Source: JANQHS01 sp965227315
GTDB lineage: Bacteria > Bacteroidota > Bacteroidia > Cytophagales > CCMP332
DNA: 64,000 nucleotides
Assembly (NCBI GenBank): GCA_965227315.1
Contig: OZ245737.1
Coordinates: 1,736,001 to 1,800,000, forward strand
Direction of reading: 5' to 3'
Positions 8,946-18,058 of the stretch are shown here, piece after piece (positions within the stretch are counted from its first letter, which is position 1; each line of letters starts with the position of its first letter). Below the pieces are notes generated by a model that saw nothing but the letters and a program-made list of their open reading frames with translations, was not told the DNA's origin and made no database searches. Made by a program: the position numbers and the translations under genes.

Positions 8946-10496
8946 TCAGGCATCTTCAAATCTATCCCCATCACTACCACCTGATGATCTGTCCTTTTCA
9001 GGGCTCTCGCTGAGCATCCCGCTTAAAAGGTCCTTGAACTGCAGTCCCCTGGCATTGTGTTTTTTGCTGATCAACGAGAATTCCGCGAGGCCATGCAGGG
9101 CAAGCTCCATGAAAAACGGTTTTTCCTGCTGATCAATGTCAGGGCAAAATCTGCTGATCATCTCGGCCAAACCAGGAATTTTCTCCAATTCTGCCAGATA
9201 ATCCTTTTGGGAAATATCACTTTGAATAAAGGCTTCATTTCCGGATTCAAACCAGGAAACGACGCCCTGGTAAGGGTTGATCAATTCCACATCCTTCTTC
9301 TTTCTGAAGTTTTCAGGATCGGGAAACAGGTCGGTAAATCTGGACCTTATGGCTTTGCCGATCAGGCTATATGCAACATCAGCGGCTCCCTCCTGCTCAC
9401 CCTCATAGACCAGTTCTACCTTGCCGGTGATCGAGGGAATGATACTCAGGAAGTCCCCCATTCTCACCACGGTTTCCTCTTCTCCGTTGATCTCCAGTCT
9501 CCTTTCGGCTGAAGCAAGGAGATTCTCAAAGGCAGAAATGGTGAGCCTGGCGCTAACTCCGGATTTTTCGTCGATGTATTCGCTATCTCTGGCTTCAAAG
9601 GCAACCTGTTCGATCAGGTCCTTTGCGATTTCGGGGATGTGAATTCTTTTACGAACCTCGGTTTCATAATGCGCTTCAGAGCCCGTGATCCTTTTTCCGG
9701 TTTCGATAGACTCGGGATAATGTGTAATGATCTGACTGTCGATGCGGTCTTTCAGCGGTGTGACAATGCTTCCCCGATTGGTATAGTCTTCGGGATTGGC
9801 CGTAAATACAAACTGAATGTCAAGCGGCAGCCTGATCTTGAATCCCCTGATCTGGATATCGCCTTCCTGCAAAATGTTAAACAAGGCCACCTGTATTCTT
9901 GCCTGAAGATCCGGGAGCTCATTGATGACGAAGATCCCTCGATGCGATCTTGGCACAAGACCATAATGGATCACTCTGGGATCCGAGTATGGGAGCTTGA
10001 GACTCGCGGCCTTGATCGGGTCCACATCACCGATCAGATCGGCAACAGTTACGTCGGGAGTGGCCAGTTTTTCCGTGTATCGCTCTTCTCTTTGCACCCA
10101 GGATATCGGTGTGGAGTCACCATGTTCTTCAATGTATTCCATGGTGGTTTCCAATATGGGTGCGAGCGGATCTTCATGGAGTTCCGAGTCTTTGATCACC
10201 GGCACAACCTCATCCAGGAGATTGATCAATAACCTGGCGATCTTGGTCTTGGCCTGTCCTCTCAAGCCGAGAAGATTGATGCTGTGCTTGGCAAGGATCG
10301 CTCGCTCCAGTTCAGGTATTACGGTTTCTTCATATCCAAAGACCCCGGGAAACACCTCTTTTCCCTCTCTGAGTTTCCTGAGGAGATTGGCCCTCAGTTC
10401 GTCCTTCGTTTCGGTCGGAGTGTAGCCGCTGGCCTTGAGCTCTCCAAGTGTTTTGATATTTTGCTTTTCTTGAGTGCTGAGTTGTTGGTAATCCAT
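8946..10496 (-). CDS. ChlI/MoxR-like AAA+ ATPase, partner of the VWA protein
   Basis: The product is 516 residues from the ATG whose first base is 10496; an extra TTG codon immediately upstream is also in frame. It carries one AAA+ module of the Mg-chelatase I/MoxR clade: Walker A 'GLRGQAKT' at about residue 78, a Walker B-like 'GIFVINELPDLQARIQVALF', a sensor-1-type 'FVFTANPEDYTNRG' and 'PLKDRI'. The usual Walker B Asp is Asn here (INE). The C-terminal 150 residues are a helical extension. The start overlaps the stop of the upstream VWA gene by one base. Such MoxR-VWA pairs act as chaperone- or chelatase-like machines. There is no chlorophyll pathway here, so a literal Mg-chelatase role is unlikely. 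Confidence 0.85.
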   Translation of the reverse strand: MDYQQLSTQEKQNIKTLGELKASGYTPTETKDELRANLLRKLREGKEVFPGVFGYEETVIPELERAILAKHSINLLGLRGQAKTKIARLLINLLDEVVPVIKDSELHEDPLAPILETTMEYIEEHGDSTPISWVQREERYTEKLATPDVTVADLIGDVDPIKAASLKLPYSDPRVIHYGLVPRSHRGIFVINELPDLQARIQVALFNILQEGDIQIRGFKIRLPLDIQFVFTANPEDYTNRGSIVTPLKDRIDSQIITHYPESIETGKRITGSEAHYETEVRKRIHIPEIAKDLIEQVAFEARDSEYIDEKSGVSARLTISAFENLLASAERRLEINGEEETVVRMGDFLSIIPSITGKVELVYEGEQEGAADVAYSLIGKAIRSRFTDLFPDPENFRKKKDVELINPYQGVVSWFESGNEAFIQSDISQKDYLAELEKIPGLAEMISRFCPDIDQQEKPFFMELALHGLAEFSLISKKHNARGLQFKDLLSGMLSESPEKDRSSGGSDGDRFEDA

Positions 10497-11593
10497 CAAA
10501 ATTTCTTTCTTCTGTTCTTTTTAAAATCCTGGTAAACCAGGTGACCCAGCCCCTTTAGACTTGAGTAATATGCTCTGCCCTGGTTGATCCTGGTAAACTC
10601 CTGGACGAAGGATTTGAGATATGGGTCCGTGGCGATCATGAAGGTAGTTACAGGAATTTTGAGTTTCCGGCATTGTGCCGCCTGGGTGTAAGTCTTGTTC
10701 AGGATCTTGGGATCGAGTCCAAAGCTGTTCTTATAATATCTGATGCCTTCCTTGATGCAGGTTGGCTTTCCATCCGTGATCATGAAGATCTGTTTGTTGT
10801 AGGTCTTTTTTCTCCGGAGGATATTCAGGGCGAGATCCAGGCCGGCAACTGTGTTTGTATGATAGGGGCCGACCTGCAAATAGGGAAGGTCCTTGATCTC
10901 GATCTGCCAGGCATCATTTCCGAAGACGATCACGTCCAGGGTATCCTTGGGATATTTGGTCGAGATCAATTCCGCCAATGCCATGGCAACCTTTTTGGCC
11001 GGGGTGATCCTGTCCTCTCCATACAATATCATGGAATGGCTGATGTCGATCATCAGCACCGTGGAGGTGACGGTTTGGTACTCCTTGTCGACAACCTTTA
11101 GGTCTCCTTCATTGAGTTTCAGATCGTCAAGACCATGATTGATCTGCGCGTTTTTCAGGGATTCCGTATAGGAGATCTGGTCCGTAGAATCGCCAAATTC
11201 AAAGTCGCGGATCTCGTTGCTCAATTCACCATTCAATCCTGATTGAGGGACACGATGGTCACCTTTGGCCGAGCGTTTCAGCTGTCCAAAGATCTCCTCA
11301 AGGGCACTTCTTCGAATTTCAAGCTCGGATTTTCCCGAAATGTTCAGGCTTCCGTCGCCGGGGTTTTCTTCGACATAACCTTTTCGCTTCAGGTCCTCAA
11401 TGAAGTCACCGATCCCGTAATCACCATCGGTCAGGTTATGCTGCCGGTCGAGCTCCGTCAACCATGAAAGCGCTTCATTGACATCTCCTGAGGTCAGCAA
11501 GATCAGTTGCTGAAAGATCTTGTTCAGACCTTCAAAGCCTTTCTGGAAGCCCTTTTTGGGTGGAACATATTTTGAGAAATGAAACCCGTTCAC
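10496..11593 (-). CDS. VWA (von Willebrand factor A) domain protein, ChlD/CoxE-like
   Basis: The 365-residue cytosolic protein has no signal peptide and starts at GTG (11593). The N-terminal 170 residues are helical and charged. The C-terminal half is a VWA domain with an apparently complete MIDAS: 'LMIDISHSM' (DxSxS, about residue 186), a Thr in 'YHTNTVAGLDLA', and 'MITDGKPT'. It is the first gene of a two-gene operon with the AAA+ ATPase. In the related ChlI-ChlD and MoxR-CoxE systems the VWA protein links the ATPase to the substrate. The target of this pair is unknown and nothing nearby points to one. Confidence 0.85.
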   Translation of the reverse strand: MNGFHFSKYVPPKKGFQKGFEGLNKIFQQLILLTSGDVNEALSWLTELDRQHNLTDGDYGIGDFIEDLKRKGYVEENPGDGSLNISGKSELEIRRSALEEIFGQLKRSAKGDHRVPQSGLNGELSNEIRDFEFGDSTDQISYTESLKNAQINHGLDDLKLNEGDLKVVDKEYQTVTSTVLMIDISHSMILYGEDRITPAKKVAMALAELISTKYPKDTLDVIVFGNDAWQIEIKDLPYLQVGPYHTNTVAGLDLALNILRRKKTYNKQIFMITDGKPTCIKEGIRYYKNSFGLDPKILNKTYTQAAQCRKLKIPVTTFMIATDPYLKSFVQEFTRINQGRAYYSSLKGLGHLVYQDFKKNRRKKF

Positions 11594-11823
11594 GAATTAA
11601 AGGTCTGCAATATTATCAGGTATAAAAACAAGCGGGATGAGTGGAAGTTCAATTGTCGCTTAAGTTACACTCCCGGGAATCTATTTGGTACCATTGCTGT
11701 TCTGGCATTGGAATTGAAAAGACTGCTGATCAAAGTTCAAAAAACCAAAAACCTATGATACTTGTTCATTGGAGCAGAGTTGTTGAGAAGTTTTTTTTCA
11801 CTTTTTCCACAAGACCATTTTTC

Positions 11824-11831
11824 TAATTTTG
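11824..11831 (+). promoter_or_regulatory. Probable -7 box (TAATTTTG) of the Crp/Fnr gene
   Basis: TAATTTTG matches TAnnTTTG exactly. TTTT lies 18 nt upstream, one mismatch to the -33 TTTG. The predicted transcript start is about 11838, leaving fewer than ten bases before the ATG at 11845. Confidence 0.45.
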
Positions 11832-11844
11832 GCCAGAGTTAACT

Positions 11845-12522
11845 ATGGACAATAAAGCGAATATCTGGTTCCTGGAGAACATTAACCTTTTCAACATTTT
11901 CTGTCCGAAGAAAATGAAGACTTCAGGAGTATACAACAAGAACAGCTATAACAAGGGTGAGTTCATTTACTTTCCGAATGAACCCAGTGAGACGATCTAT
12001 TTCATTCACCAGGGAAAGGTGAAGATCGGTTCTTATTCTCCTGACGGAAAAGAGATCATCAAGGCCATTCTGACCAAGGGTGAGCTGTTTGGTGAGCAGG
12101 CATTGATCGGTGAAGAGAAGCGGGGTGATTTTGCTCAGGCGCTTGTGAATGATACGATGCTATGTCCCTTATCTCTAAAGGAAATGGAGATGATCTTGCT
12201 GGATAACAAGGAATTAGCTCTGAAGATCACCAAGATTATTGGACTAAAACTGAAAAAAACTGAAAGAAGGCTGGAATCTTTGGTTTTTAAGGATGCAAGA
12301 ACTAGAATTGTCGATTTCATCAAGGAAATGGGAGAGGAGATGGGACAGAAAGTGGGATTTGAAACCTTGATCAAAACAAATTTGACTCATCAGGACATGG
12401 CCAATTTGACCGGTACCAGTCGACAGACAGTGACCACCGTCTTAAATGAGTTGAAGGAAAAGAATGTTATTAATTTCGACAGACGAAGGATCCTGGTTCG
12501 AGATATGGAATTGCTGCAGTAA
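11845..12522 (+). CDS. Crp/Fnr family transcriptional regulator
   Basis: The 225-residue product has an N-terminal cyclic-nucleotide-binding-type beta barrel (about residues 20-125, 'GEFIYFPNEPSETIYFIHQGKVKIG...GELFGEQALIG'). A long dimerisation helix follows (about 128-150), then a winged helix-turn-helix at about 170-215 ('THQDMANLTGTSRQTVTTVLNELKEKNVI'). The cyclic-AMP contact Arg/Ser pair of E. coli Crp is not clearly present in the 'GEQALIGEEKR' loop, and the cysteines are not arranged as the Fnr iron-sulfur cluster, so the signal is unknown. It is a single gene between the VWA operon and the helicase. Its targets cannot be inferred from position. Confidence 0.9.
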   Translation: MDNKANIWFLENINLFNIFCPKKMKTSGVYNKNSYNKGEFIYFPNEPSETIYFIHQGKVKIGSYSPDGKEIIKAILTKGELFGEQALIGEEKRGDFAQALVNDTMLCPLSLKEMEMILLDNKELALKITKIIGLKLKKTERRLESLVFKDARTRIVDFIKEMGEEMGQKVGFETLIKTNLTHQDMANLTGTSRQTVTTVLNELKEKNVINFDRRRILVRDMELLQ

Positions 12523-12631
12523 GGTATGGTCGAGATCGCACAAGCCGGGGGACTGACAAGGGACTAACTACCTTCCCAATTTATTTTGGCCGCTATAGAA
12601 ACGCGCCATTCTCATCATTTGTAGGCTCAAC

Positions 12632-13888
12632 TCATTTTTTCCACTTCTTCTCATGAAATGCCCCTTTGAAATCGGGATTGTCGCGTTTCTTGATCCTGTC
12701 GATCTCACGTTCGATCTCGATGATCTCATCCTTTGAGGTTTTCCTGATCTCCACATTCTTGGGAATTTTCCTTAGCGGAACCTTCATGCGGATCAGTTTT
12801 TCGATCTTTTCCATGTGCATCTCTTCCGCCGGATTGGCAAATGTGATCGATCGTCCGGATTTGCCCGCCCTCCCGGTTCGCCCAATGCGATGCACATAGT
12901 CCTCGTACATCAGGGGCACATCGAAATTCACCACCAAAGCCACGTCCTCGATATCAATGCCCCGGGCGGAAACGTCCGTGGCTACCATCAGCAATACCTC
13001 GCCCGAAGAAAAAGCCCTGATCGAATTGATCCTGGAATTCTGGCTTTTGTTGGCATGCATCACCCTGACATCTTCTTTGGTGATTTTCAACAAAACTTCG
13101 GCTACCCGATTAACATTCTGCCTGGTACGGCAAAAGATCAGGGTCTTCGTCTTTTTTCTATTCTTCAGAAGTTCCTTGAGCAGATCCAGTTTGGTTTGGA
13201 AGTTTGGCACATGATAGACCAGTTGTTGGACCGTCTGTGCAGGCGTGGATTGAGGGGTGACTTCGATCCTTTCTGCAAAATCCAAAAATTCAGCTGCAAA
13301 GCTTTCGACCGAAGAAGGAAAAGAGGCAGAAAAGAGCAGATTCTGTCTTTTTCTTGGGATCCATTCCAAAAGGGTCCGGATCTGTGATTTGAAACCCATA
13401 TCCATCAATCGATCGGCTTCATCAAGAACCAATGTGCCCACTGAACTCAAATCCACTCTTTCATCTCTGTACATCTCCATTAACCTTCCCGGTGTGGAGA
13501 TCAGAATATCACAACCCTCCTCAAGTTCCTTGCGCTGCTCCGTGAGCCTTGTCCCCCCATATAGAGCTACGACCCTGAGATCCGTAAAACGAGAAAACTT
13601 CTTCGCTTCACCTTCTACCTGCAGCGACAACTCCTTTGTAGGCACCAGGATCAAGGCTCTTGGATCCTTTCCCTGATTGAATTTCAGCTTCATCAGTATG
13701 GGCAGCAGGTATGCAGCCGTCTTGCCCGTACCGGTCTGGGCAATCCCGATCACCTGTTGTCCGTTCAGCACCCTGGGGATCACCTTCAGCTGTATTGGCG
13801 TTGGATCTTCATATCCGACCTCCTCAATCGCCCTTTGAAGCTGAGGGCTGAGCTTAAAGCCTTGAAAACCATCCGGAGCCTCCTTCAT
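12632..13888 (-). CDS. DEAD-box ATP-dependent RNA helicase, RhlE-like
   Basis: The 418-residue product has the full motif set: Q motif ('GYEDPTPIQ'), I 'AQTGTGKT' at about residue 50, Ia 'PTKEL', Ib 'TPGR', II 'DEAD' at about 156, III 'SAS' (the usual form is SAT), IV 'LIFCRT', V 'ATDVSARGID', VI 'HRIGRTGRAG'. A short basic tail follows motif VI, as in the RhlE group, with no RNA-binding domain beyond it. Its likely role is RNA unwinding in ribosome assembly or mRNA turnover. It is divergent from truA with only 44 bp between start codons. Confidence 0.93.
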   Translation of the reverse strand: MKEAPDGFQGFKLSPQLQRAIEEVGYEDPTPIQLKVIPRVLNGQQVIGIAQTGTGKTAAYLLPILMKLKFNQGKDPRALILVPTKELSLQVEGEAKKFSRFTDLRVVALYGGTRLTEQRKELEEGCDILISTPGRLMEMYRDERVDLSSVGTLVLDEADRLMDMGFKSQIRTLLEWIPRKRQNLLFSASFPSSVESFAAEFLDFAERIEVTPQSTPAQTVQQLVYHVPNFQTKLDLLKELLKNRKKTKTLIFCRTRQNVNRVAEVLLKITKEDVRVMHANKSQNSRINSIRAFSSGEVLLMVATDVSARGIDIEDVALVVNFDVPLMYEDYVHRIGRTGRAGKSGRSITFANPAEEMHMEKIEKLIRMKVPLRKIPKNVEIRKTSKDEIIEIEREIDRIKKRDNPDFKGAFHEKKWKK

Positions 13889-13920
13889 TGCCCAAATATC
13901 TGTGATTTTACGGAGTCTAT

Positions 13921-13928
13921 TAACTTTG
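13921..13928 (+). promoter_or_regulatory. Probable -7 box (TAACTTTG) of truA
   Basis: TAACTTTG is an exact TAnnTTTG. TCTG lies at the -33 distance (3 of 4). The box ends four bases before the truA ATG at 13933, so transcription would start at or next to the ATG and the mRNA would be leaderless, if this is the real promoter. Confidence 0.4.
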
Positions 13929-13932
13929 TGAT

Positions 13933-14682
13933 ATGCGCTACTTCCTTGAAATCGCCTACAAGGGAACCAAGTATCACGGCTGGCAGATCCAGGACAATGC
14001 CATCTCGGTTCAGGAAGTCCTGAACAACACGCTCTCCGAATTGCTCAATGAAAATATCCAATCCATAGGAAGCGGAAGAACCGATACCGGTGTTCACGCC
14101 CTTCAACAATTTGTTCAGATCGACACGGAAAAGGAACTCAGTACACGTAAACATGCCCATGCGCTGAACGGATTGCTCCCTAAGGATATAGTGGTCAATG
14201 CAATTTTCCAGGTTGATGAGGAGATCAATGCAAGACATCACGCGACAAGCAGGGAGTACCTATACCGGATGATCTTTGTAAAAGATCCCTTCCGTCAGAA
14301 CCTGGCAGCCTACTATGGCTTCAAACCGAACCTTGGCAAAATGAACAAGGCTGCCGAAAGGTTGGTGGGTAAAAAGGACTTCAGTTGCTTTTCAAAGGTC
14401 CAGACCCAGGTCGAGAATTTCGTTTGCGATATACGCGAGGCCAGGTGGATCAGAAAACAGGATGAATTCCATTTTCGAGTAAGGGCTGATCGTTTTCTCA
14501 GGGGCATGGTCAGGGCCATGGTGGGAACCATGATGCTCGCCGGGCAGGATAAAATAAGTCCAGCTGACATGAATGAGATCATCGAATCTCAGGACAGGAC
14601 CAAGGCCGGACCCTCTGCCCTGCCCGAGGGACTCTATCTTTCTTCGGTAAAATATCCCGAGGGTAAACTGCGATCGGTATAA
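13933..14682 (+). CDS. truA: tRNA pseudouridine(38-40) synthase TruA
   Basis: Converts uridines 38-40 of the tRNA anticodon stem-loop to pseudouridine. The 249 residues are normal for the family. It starts 'MRYFLEIAYKGTKYHGWQIQ', and the catalytic Asp lies in 'GSGRTDTGVHA' at about residue 50-60. The second-half motif 'FSKVQTQVENFVCDIREARW' and 'FHFRVRADRFLRGMVRAMVGT' complete the fold. It is a single gene, divergent from the helicase and convergent with the DUF2461 gene. Confidence 0.96.
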   Translation: MRYFLEIAYKGTKYHGWQIQDNAISVQEVLNNTLSELLNENIQSIGSGRTDTGVHALQQFVQIDTEKELSTRKHAHALNGLLPKDIVVNAIFQVDEEINARHHATSREYLYRMIFVKDPFRQNLAAYYGFKPNLGKMNKAAERLVGKKDFSCFSKVQTQVENFVCDIREARWIRKQDEFHFRVRADRFLRGMVRAMVGTMMLAGQDKISPADMNEIIESQDRTKAGPSALPEGLYLSSVKYPEGKLRSV

Positions 14683-14746
14683 GCCGAGCACCTGGTCCTG
14701 CTCTTCTGTGAGCTCTCCCCTATTTCATTATTGTCGCTCGAAAACT

Positions 14747-15409
14747 CTAGATGGGATTACCATTCAGGTCTGTGGTAAGGATCTCGGACATATAATCAAA
14801 AAATGGCCTGATCTTTTTCCAACCCTCACTTACGGTTTTGGGGAATTTCGGATCCAGCACTTCGGCGTCTGAAAACTCATGCCTGAAATAAAAACTCTTA
14901 TGCTGGATCAGATCCAATGAAGGATCATCCTTTTCGAATCCTTTGGGAGCGGTATTTAGTTTTTCCCCTTCCATATCACCAAAGTAGTTTTTGAAAGAGG
15001 GCTTTTTCATCAATGCCCTCAGCGGATCAGGATCCAGGGAGATCTGTTCCCTGATATGTTTGAGGTCCTGAGATTCAGGGCCATAAAACCCTCCGAGTAT
15101 GACAGTGCTTCCCGGTTCCAAATGCATGTAATAGGTGCCCCGGCGCTCCTTCCCTGCCCTGTAAAAAGCAGTTCTCCAATAAGGATTGTATGGGGTTTTG
15201 TCTTTGGAGAATCTCACATCCCTATAGATCCTGAACACCTTGGTTCTGGCTAAGTCAATTTCATCATGACTTTGCAGGTGGCTGGAGATCTCCTGCACCA
15301 GTTCCTCAAATTCATTTTTGGATTCCTGGAAGCGATCCTTGTTTTTGTTGAACCATTCGCGCTCGTTGTTCTTCTTGAGTCTCTTTAGAAAGTCAAACGT
15401 CTTTTCCAT
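14747..15409 (-). CDS. DUF2461 domain-containing protein
   Basis: The 220-residue soluble protein starts 'MEKTFDFLKRLKKNNEREWF' and carries the conserved block 'RIYRDVRFSKDKTPYNPYWR' (about 67-86) and 'YYMHLEPGSTVILGGFYGP' that define the DUF2461/TIGR02453 family. The family is widespread in Bacteroidota and of unknown biochemical role. Its start codon is ATG at 15409. It is convergent with truA, and the 64 bp between them contain only a weak hairpin. Confidence 0.88.
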   Translation of the reverse strand: MEKTFDFLKRLKKNNEREWFNKNKDRFQESKNEFEELVQEISSHLQSHDEIDLARTKVFRIYRDVRFSKDKTPYNPYWRTAFYRAGKERRGTYYMHLEPGSTVILGGFYGPESQDLKHIREQISLDPDPLRALMKKPSFKNYFGDMEGEKLNTAPKGFEKDDPSLDLIQHKSFYFRHEFSDAEVLDPKFPKTVSEGWKKIRPFFDYMSEILTTDLNGNPI

Positions 15410-15558
15410 AGTGCATCCAATTTATTGAGCAATGTTAAAATTACTTAGGGAGGATTTAAATATTCCATTTCAATCTGAACCTTGGTTTAGCAAATTTGTT
15501 GGATATTGAAGGCTTCAGCGGTTTCGCTGGGTCTTTCTAAAACTACTCTGAACAGAAT

Positions 15559-17343
15559 TTGAGCGCAGCAGACGACAATGCCGGTGTAACACGGGGAAAT
15601 CTCCTTGATATCAAGGTTCTGAAAAGGGTCTTTAGCTATGTAAAGCCCTACAAGGGCTTATTTGGTGCCGTGCTATTCCTGACCATTTTTTCGGCGGGTA
15701 TTGCTCCTATTCGTCCCTACCTGATCAGCTACATGATCGACAACCAGATCGCCAATAGAGATCTACAAGGACTTATCACTTTCACGTTTATTCTTATCGG
15801 ACTGATGGTCGTGCAGGCAATCGCTCAGTACTTCCATACTTTCTCATCGGAATCTCTTGGCCAAAGTGTCATTCGCGATATCCGAATCCAGTTGTATAGA
15901 CATATCGTGCAAATGCGCGTCAAGTTCTTCGACAATACCCAGATCGGAAGGCTTGTCACCAGAAACATTTCGGACATTGAAACCCTGAGCGATATCTTTT
16001 CACAGGGTTTTGCAGCCATTGTGGGAGACCTTCTTCAACTGGTCTTCATCCTGAGCATCATGTTTTACACCAATTGGAAGCTTACCCTCATCAGCCTCTC
16101 CATGCTCCCGATCCTGCTTTTCTCCACATACATTTTTAAGGAGAAGATCAAGAAATCCTTTAATGAAGTTCGCAATGCCGTATCCCAGCTAAATGCTTTT
16201 GTTCAGGAGCATATCACGGGAATGAGCATTGTACAGATCTTCAATAGTGAGGAAAGAGAATTCAAAAAATTTGAGAAGATCAACCGGGATCACCTGAAGG
16301 CAAACCTCCGGTCGGTAAATTATTATTCGATCTACTTTCCGGTGGCCGAGGTGATCGGTGCCGCAGGAACAGGGCTTCTGGTATGGTACGGGGCCAAAGG
16401 CATACTTGCGGAGGAAGTGACTCTGGGCGTGATGATCGCTTTCATCATGTATATCAGCATGTTTTTCAGGCCGATTCGCATGATTGCCGATCGTTTTAAC
16501 ACTCTTCAAATGGGGGTTGTCAGCTCTGAAAGGATTTTTAGGCTACTGGACAGCTCGGACATGATCCAGAATACAGGCACCTATAAACCTGAAAAGATCA
16601 ACGGACATGTAAAATTCGACAAGGTGGTCTTCGGATATGATCCGGAGCAACCGGTGCTCAAAGGAATATCCTTTGAGATCCCCAAAGGTGGAAGCCTGGC
16701 TCTGGTAGGAGCTACCGGGGCTGGAAAAACATCGACCATCAATCTCCTCAACAGGTTTTATGATATCCAGGAAGGACAGATCCTCATCGATGGAAGGAAT
16801 ATTAAGGAGTATGATGTCTACCAGCTCAGGAAACACATCGGACTTGTTCTTCAGGATGTTTTCTTGTTTTCCGAATCTATCCTGAACAATATCACATTGC
16901 GGAATCCTGACATACCCTTCCAGAAGGTCAAGGAGGCTGCGGAATTTGTTGGCGCAGATGAGTTTATCAGCAAGTTGCCCGGTGGCTATGACTACAATGT
17001 CATGGAGCGAGGGTCTACACTTTCCGTAGGCCAACGACAACTGATCTCCTTTATCAGGGCCCTGGTCTATGACCCGGAAGTGATCATTCTGGATGAGGCG
17101 ACCTCTTCGGTTGATGTGGAGACGGAAGAGCTGATCCAGACCGCCATAGCCAAGATGATGAAAGGAAGAACCTCATTGGTCATCGCCCACCGACTATCCA
17201 CCATCGAAAAGGCTGATGAGATCCTGGTCATGGACCATGGAGAGATCGTGGAGCGCGGCCATCATGAGCAATTGTTGAAAGAAAATGGGGTTTATCGTAA
17301 CTTGTACGAGCTTCAATTTAAAAATGTACCTGAATTGCAATGA
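15559..17343 (+). CDS. ABC transporter, fused permease and ATPase (MsbA/MdlB-like exporter)
   Basis: The 594-residue half-transporter has a six-helix type I exporter domain (about 25-330) followed by an ATPase with Walker A 'GATGAGKTS' (about 385), Q-loop 'LVLQDVFLFS', signature 'LSVGQRQL', Walker B 'VIILDEATSSVD' and H-loop 'IAHRLST'. It should act as a dimer exporting lipids, drugs or peptides; the substrate is unknown. The start is TTG (15559): the frame is closed by TAA at 15538-15540 and there is no ATG or GTG before the conserved N terminus. It is the first gene of a five-gene run, and the next gene overlaps it by 4 bp. Confidence 0.92.
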   Translation: MSAADDNAGVTRGNLLDIKVLKRVFSYVKPYKGLFGAVLFLTIFSAGIAPIRPYLISYMIDNQIANRDLQGLITFTFILIGLMVVQAIAQYFHTFSSESLGQSVIRDIRIQLYRHIVQMRVKFFDNTQIGRLVTRNISDIETLSDIFSQGFAAIVGDLLQLVFILSIMFYTNWKLTLISLSMLPILLFSTYIFKEKIKKSFNEVRNAVSQLNAFVQEHITGMSIVQIFNSEEREFKKFEKINRDHLKANLRSVNYYSIYFPVAEVIGAAGTGLLVWYGAKGILAEEVTLGVMIAFIMYISMFFRPIRMIADRFNTLQMGVVSSERIFRLLDSSDMIQNTGTYKPEKINGHVKFDKVVFGYDPEQPVLKGISFEIPKGGSLALVGATGAGKTSTINLLNRFYDIQEGQILIDGRNIKEYDVYQLRKHIGLVLQDVFLFSESILNNITLRNPDIPFQKVKEAAEFVGADEFISKLPGGYDYNVMERGSTLSVGQRQLISFIRALVYDPEVIILDEATSSVDVETEELIQTAIAKMMKGRTSLVIAHRLSTIEKADEILVMDHGEIVERGHHEQLLKENGVYRNLYELQFKNVPELQ

Positions 17344-17870
17344 AGATCTCAAACAAGTGGTTGATCATAGGCGGCATATTTCTGCTGTTGTTCATAATCA
17401 CCTATGAGTTTTTAAAACATCATCATGAACCGGACATCACGATCCACGAGGAGCCCGGGTTTACCATTATTGGAAAATATTATGAAGGAGGCCATAGAAG
17501 CAGCAAGCTCAGGGCCTTATTTCGGGAAATGGATAGTCTTGTCGGGGCGCATTACCGCGAAGGGATCTCTGCAGCGGTGTTTTATAACGACCCAAGAAAG
17601 GATGATAAGGACGGACCTCTGAAAGCCTTCGTTGGAGTCATCCCAAATGACACCACCAAACCACCCCCTCCCGGTTGGGAAAAAAGGCTGGTCCCACCAA
17701 CGCATGTTCTAAGAGCAAGAATTGAGCATACTGTATTCCAGGTACCCCTTAGGGTGTACAAGCTTCTTGAGGATTACGCCGATGAAAATCAATATGAACT
17801 CGGGGAATTCTCCATTGAGCGCTACGAAGGAGATAGTGTGCTTATACTTGAAATAGCAGTTTCCGAATAA
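17340..17870 (+). CDS. Membrane-anchored GyrI-like (effector-binding) domain protein
   Basis: The 176-residue product has one N-terminal transmembrane helix ('WLIIGGIFLLLFIITYEFL'), then a soluble domain ('YYEGGHRSSKLRALFREMDSL ... AAVFYNDPRK ... ALVYDYA'-like pattern, ending 'FSIERYEGDSVLILEIAV'). This resembles the GyrI/SOUL small-molecule-binding fold. The ATGA overlap with the exporter gene upstream and a 1-bp overlap with the PspC gene downstream place it firmly in the operon. Binding of a hydrophobic ligand linked to the exporter is a guess. Confidence 0.72.
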   Translation: MKISNKWLIIGGIFLLLFIITYEFLKHHHEPDITIHEEPGFTIIGKYYEGGHRSSKLRALFREMDSLVGAHYREGISAAVFYNDPRKDDKDGPLKAFVGVIPNDTTKPPPPGWEKRLVPPTHVLRARIEHTVFQVPLRVYKLLEDYADENQYELGEFSIERYEGDSVLILEIAVSE

Positions 17871-18049
17871 TGACAAAAAGATTAAGCAAATCGTTGACCG
17901 ACAAGGTACTGTTCGGGGTTTGCGGCGGAATAGCCGAATACCTGGGATGGGATTCCACCCTTGTGCGGATCGTATTCGTTGGCCTGACCATCTTTGGTGT
18001 CGGTAGCCCGATCCTTATTTATATCATCCTGGCAGTGATTATGCCCTAA
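17870..18049 (+). CDS. PspC domain small membrane protein (59 aa)
   Basis: The ATG at 17870 shares its A with the TAA of the gene before it, and the TAA ends at 18049. The product begins 'MTKRLSKSLTDKVLFGVCGG' and continues 'IAEYLGWDSTLVRIVFVGLT', the classic PspC core, then a single transmembrane segment to the end ('GSPILIYIILAVIMP'). PspC proteins sense or protect against envelope stress. This minimal form is only the core domain. At 59 residues it is easily missed by length cut-offs. Confidence 0.88.
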   Translation: MTKRLSKSLTDKVLFGVCGGIAEYLGWDSTLVRIVFVGLTIFGVGSPILIYIILAVIMP

Positions 18050-18058
18050 GGATATCCA

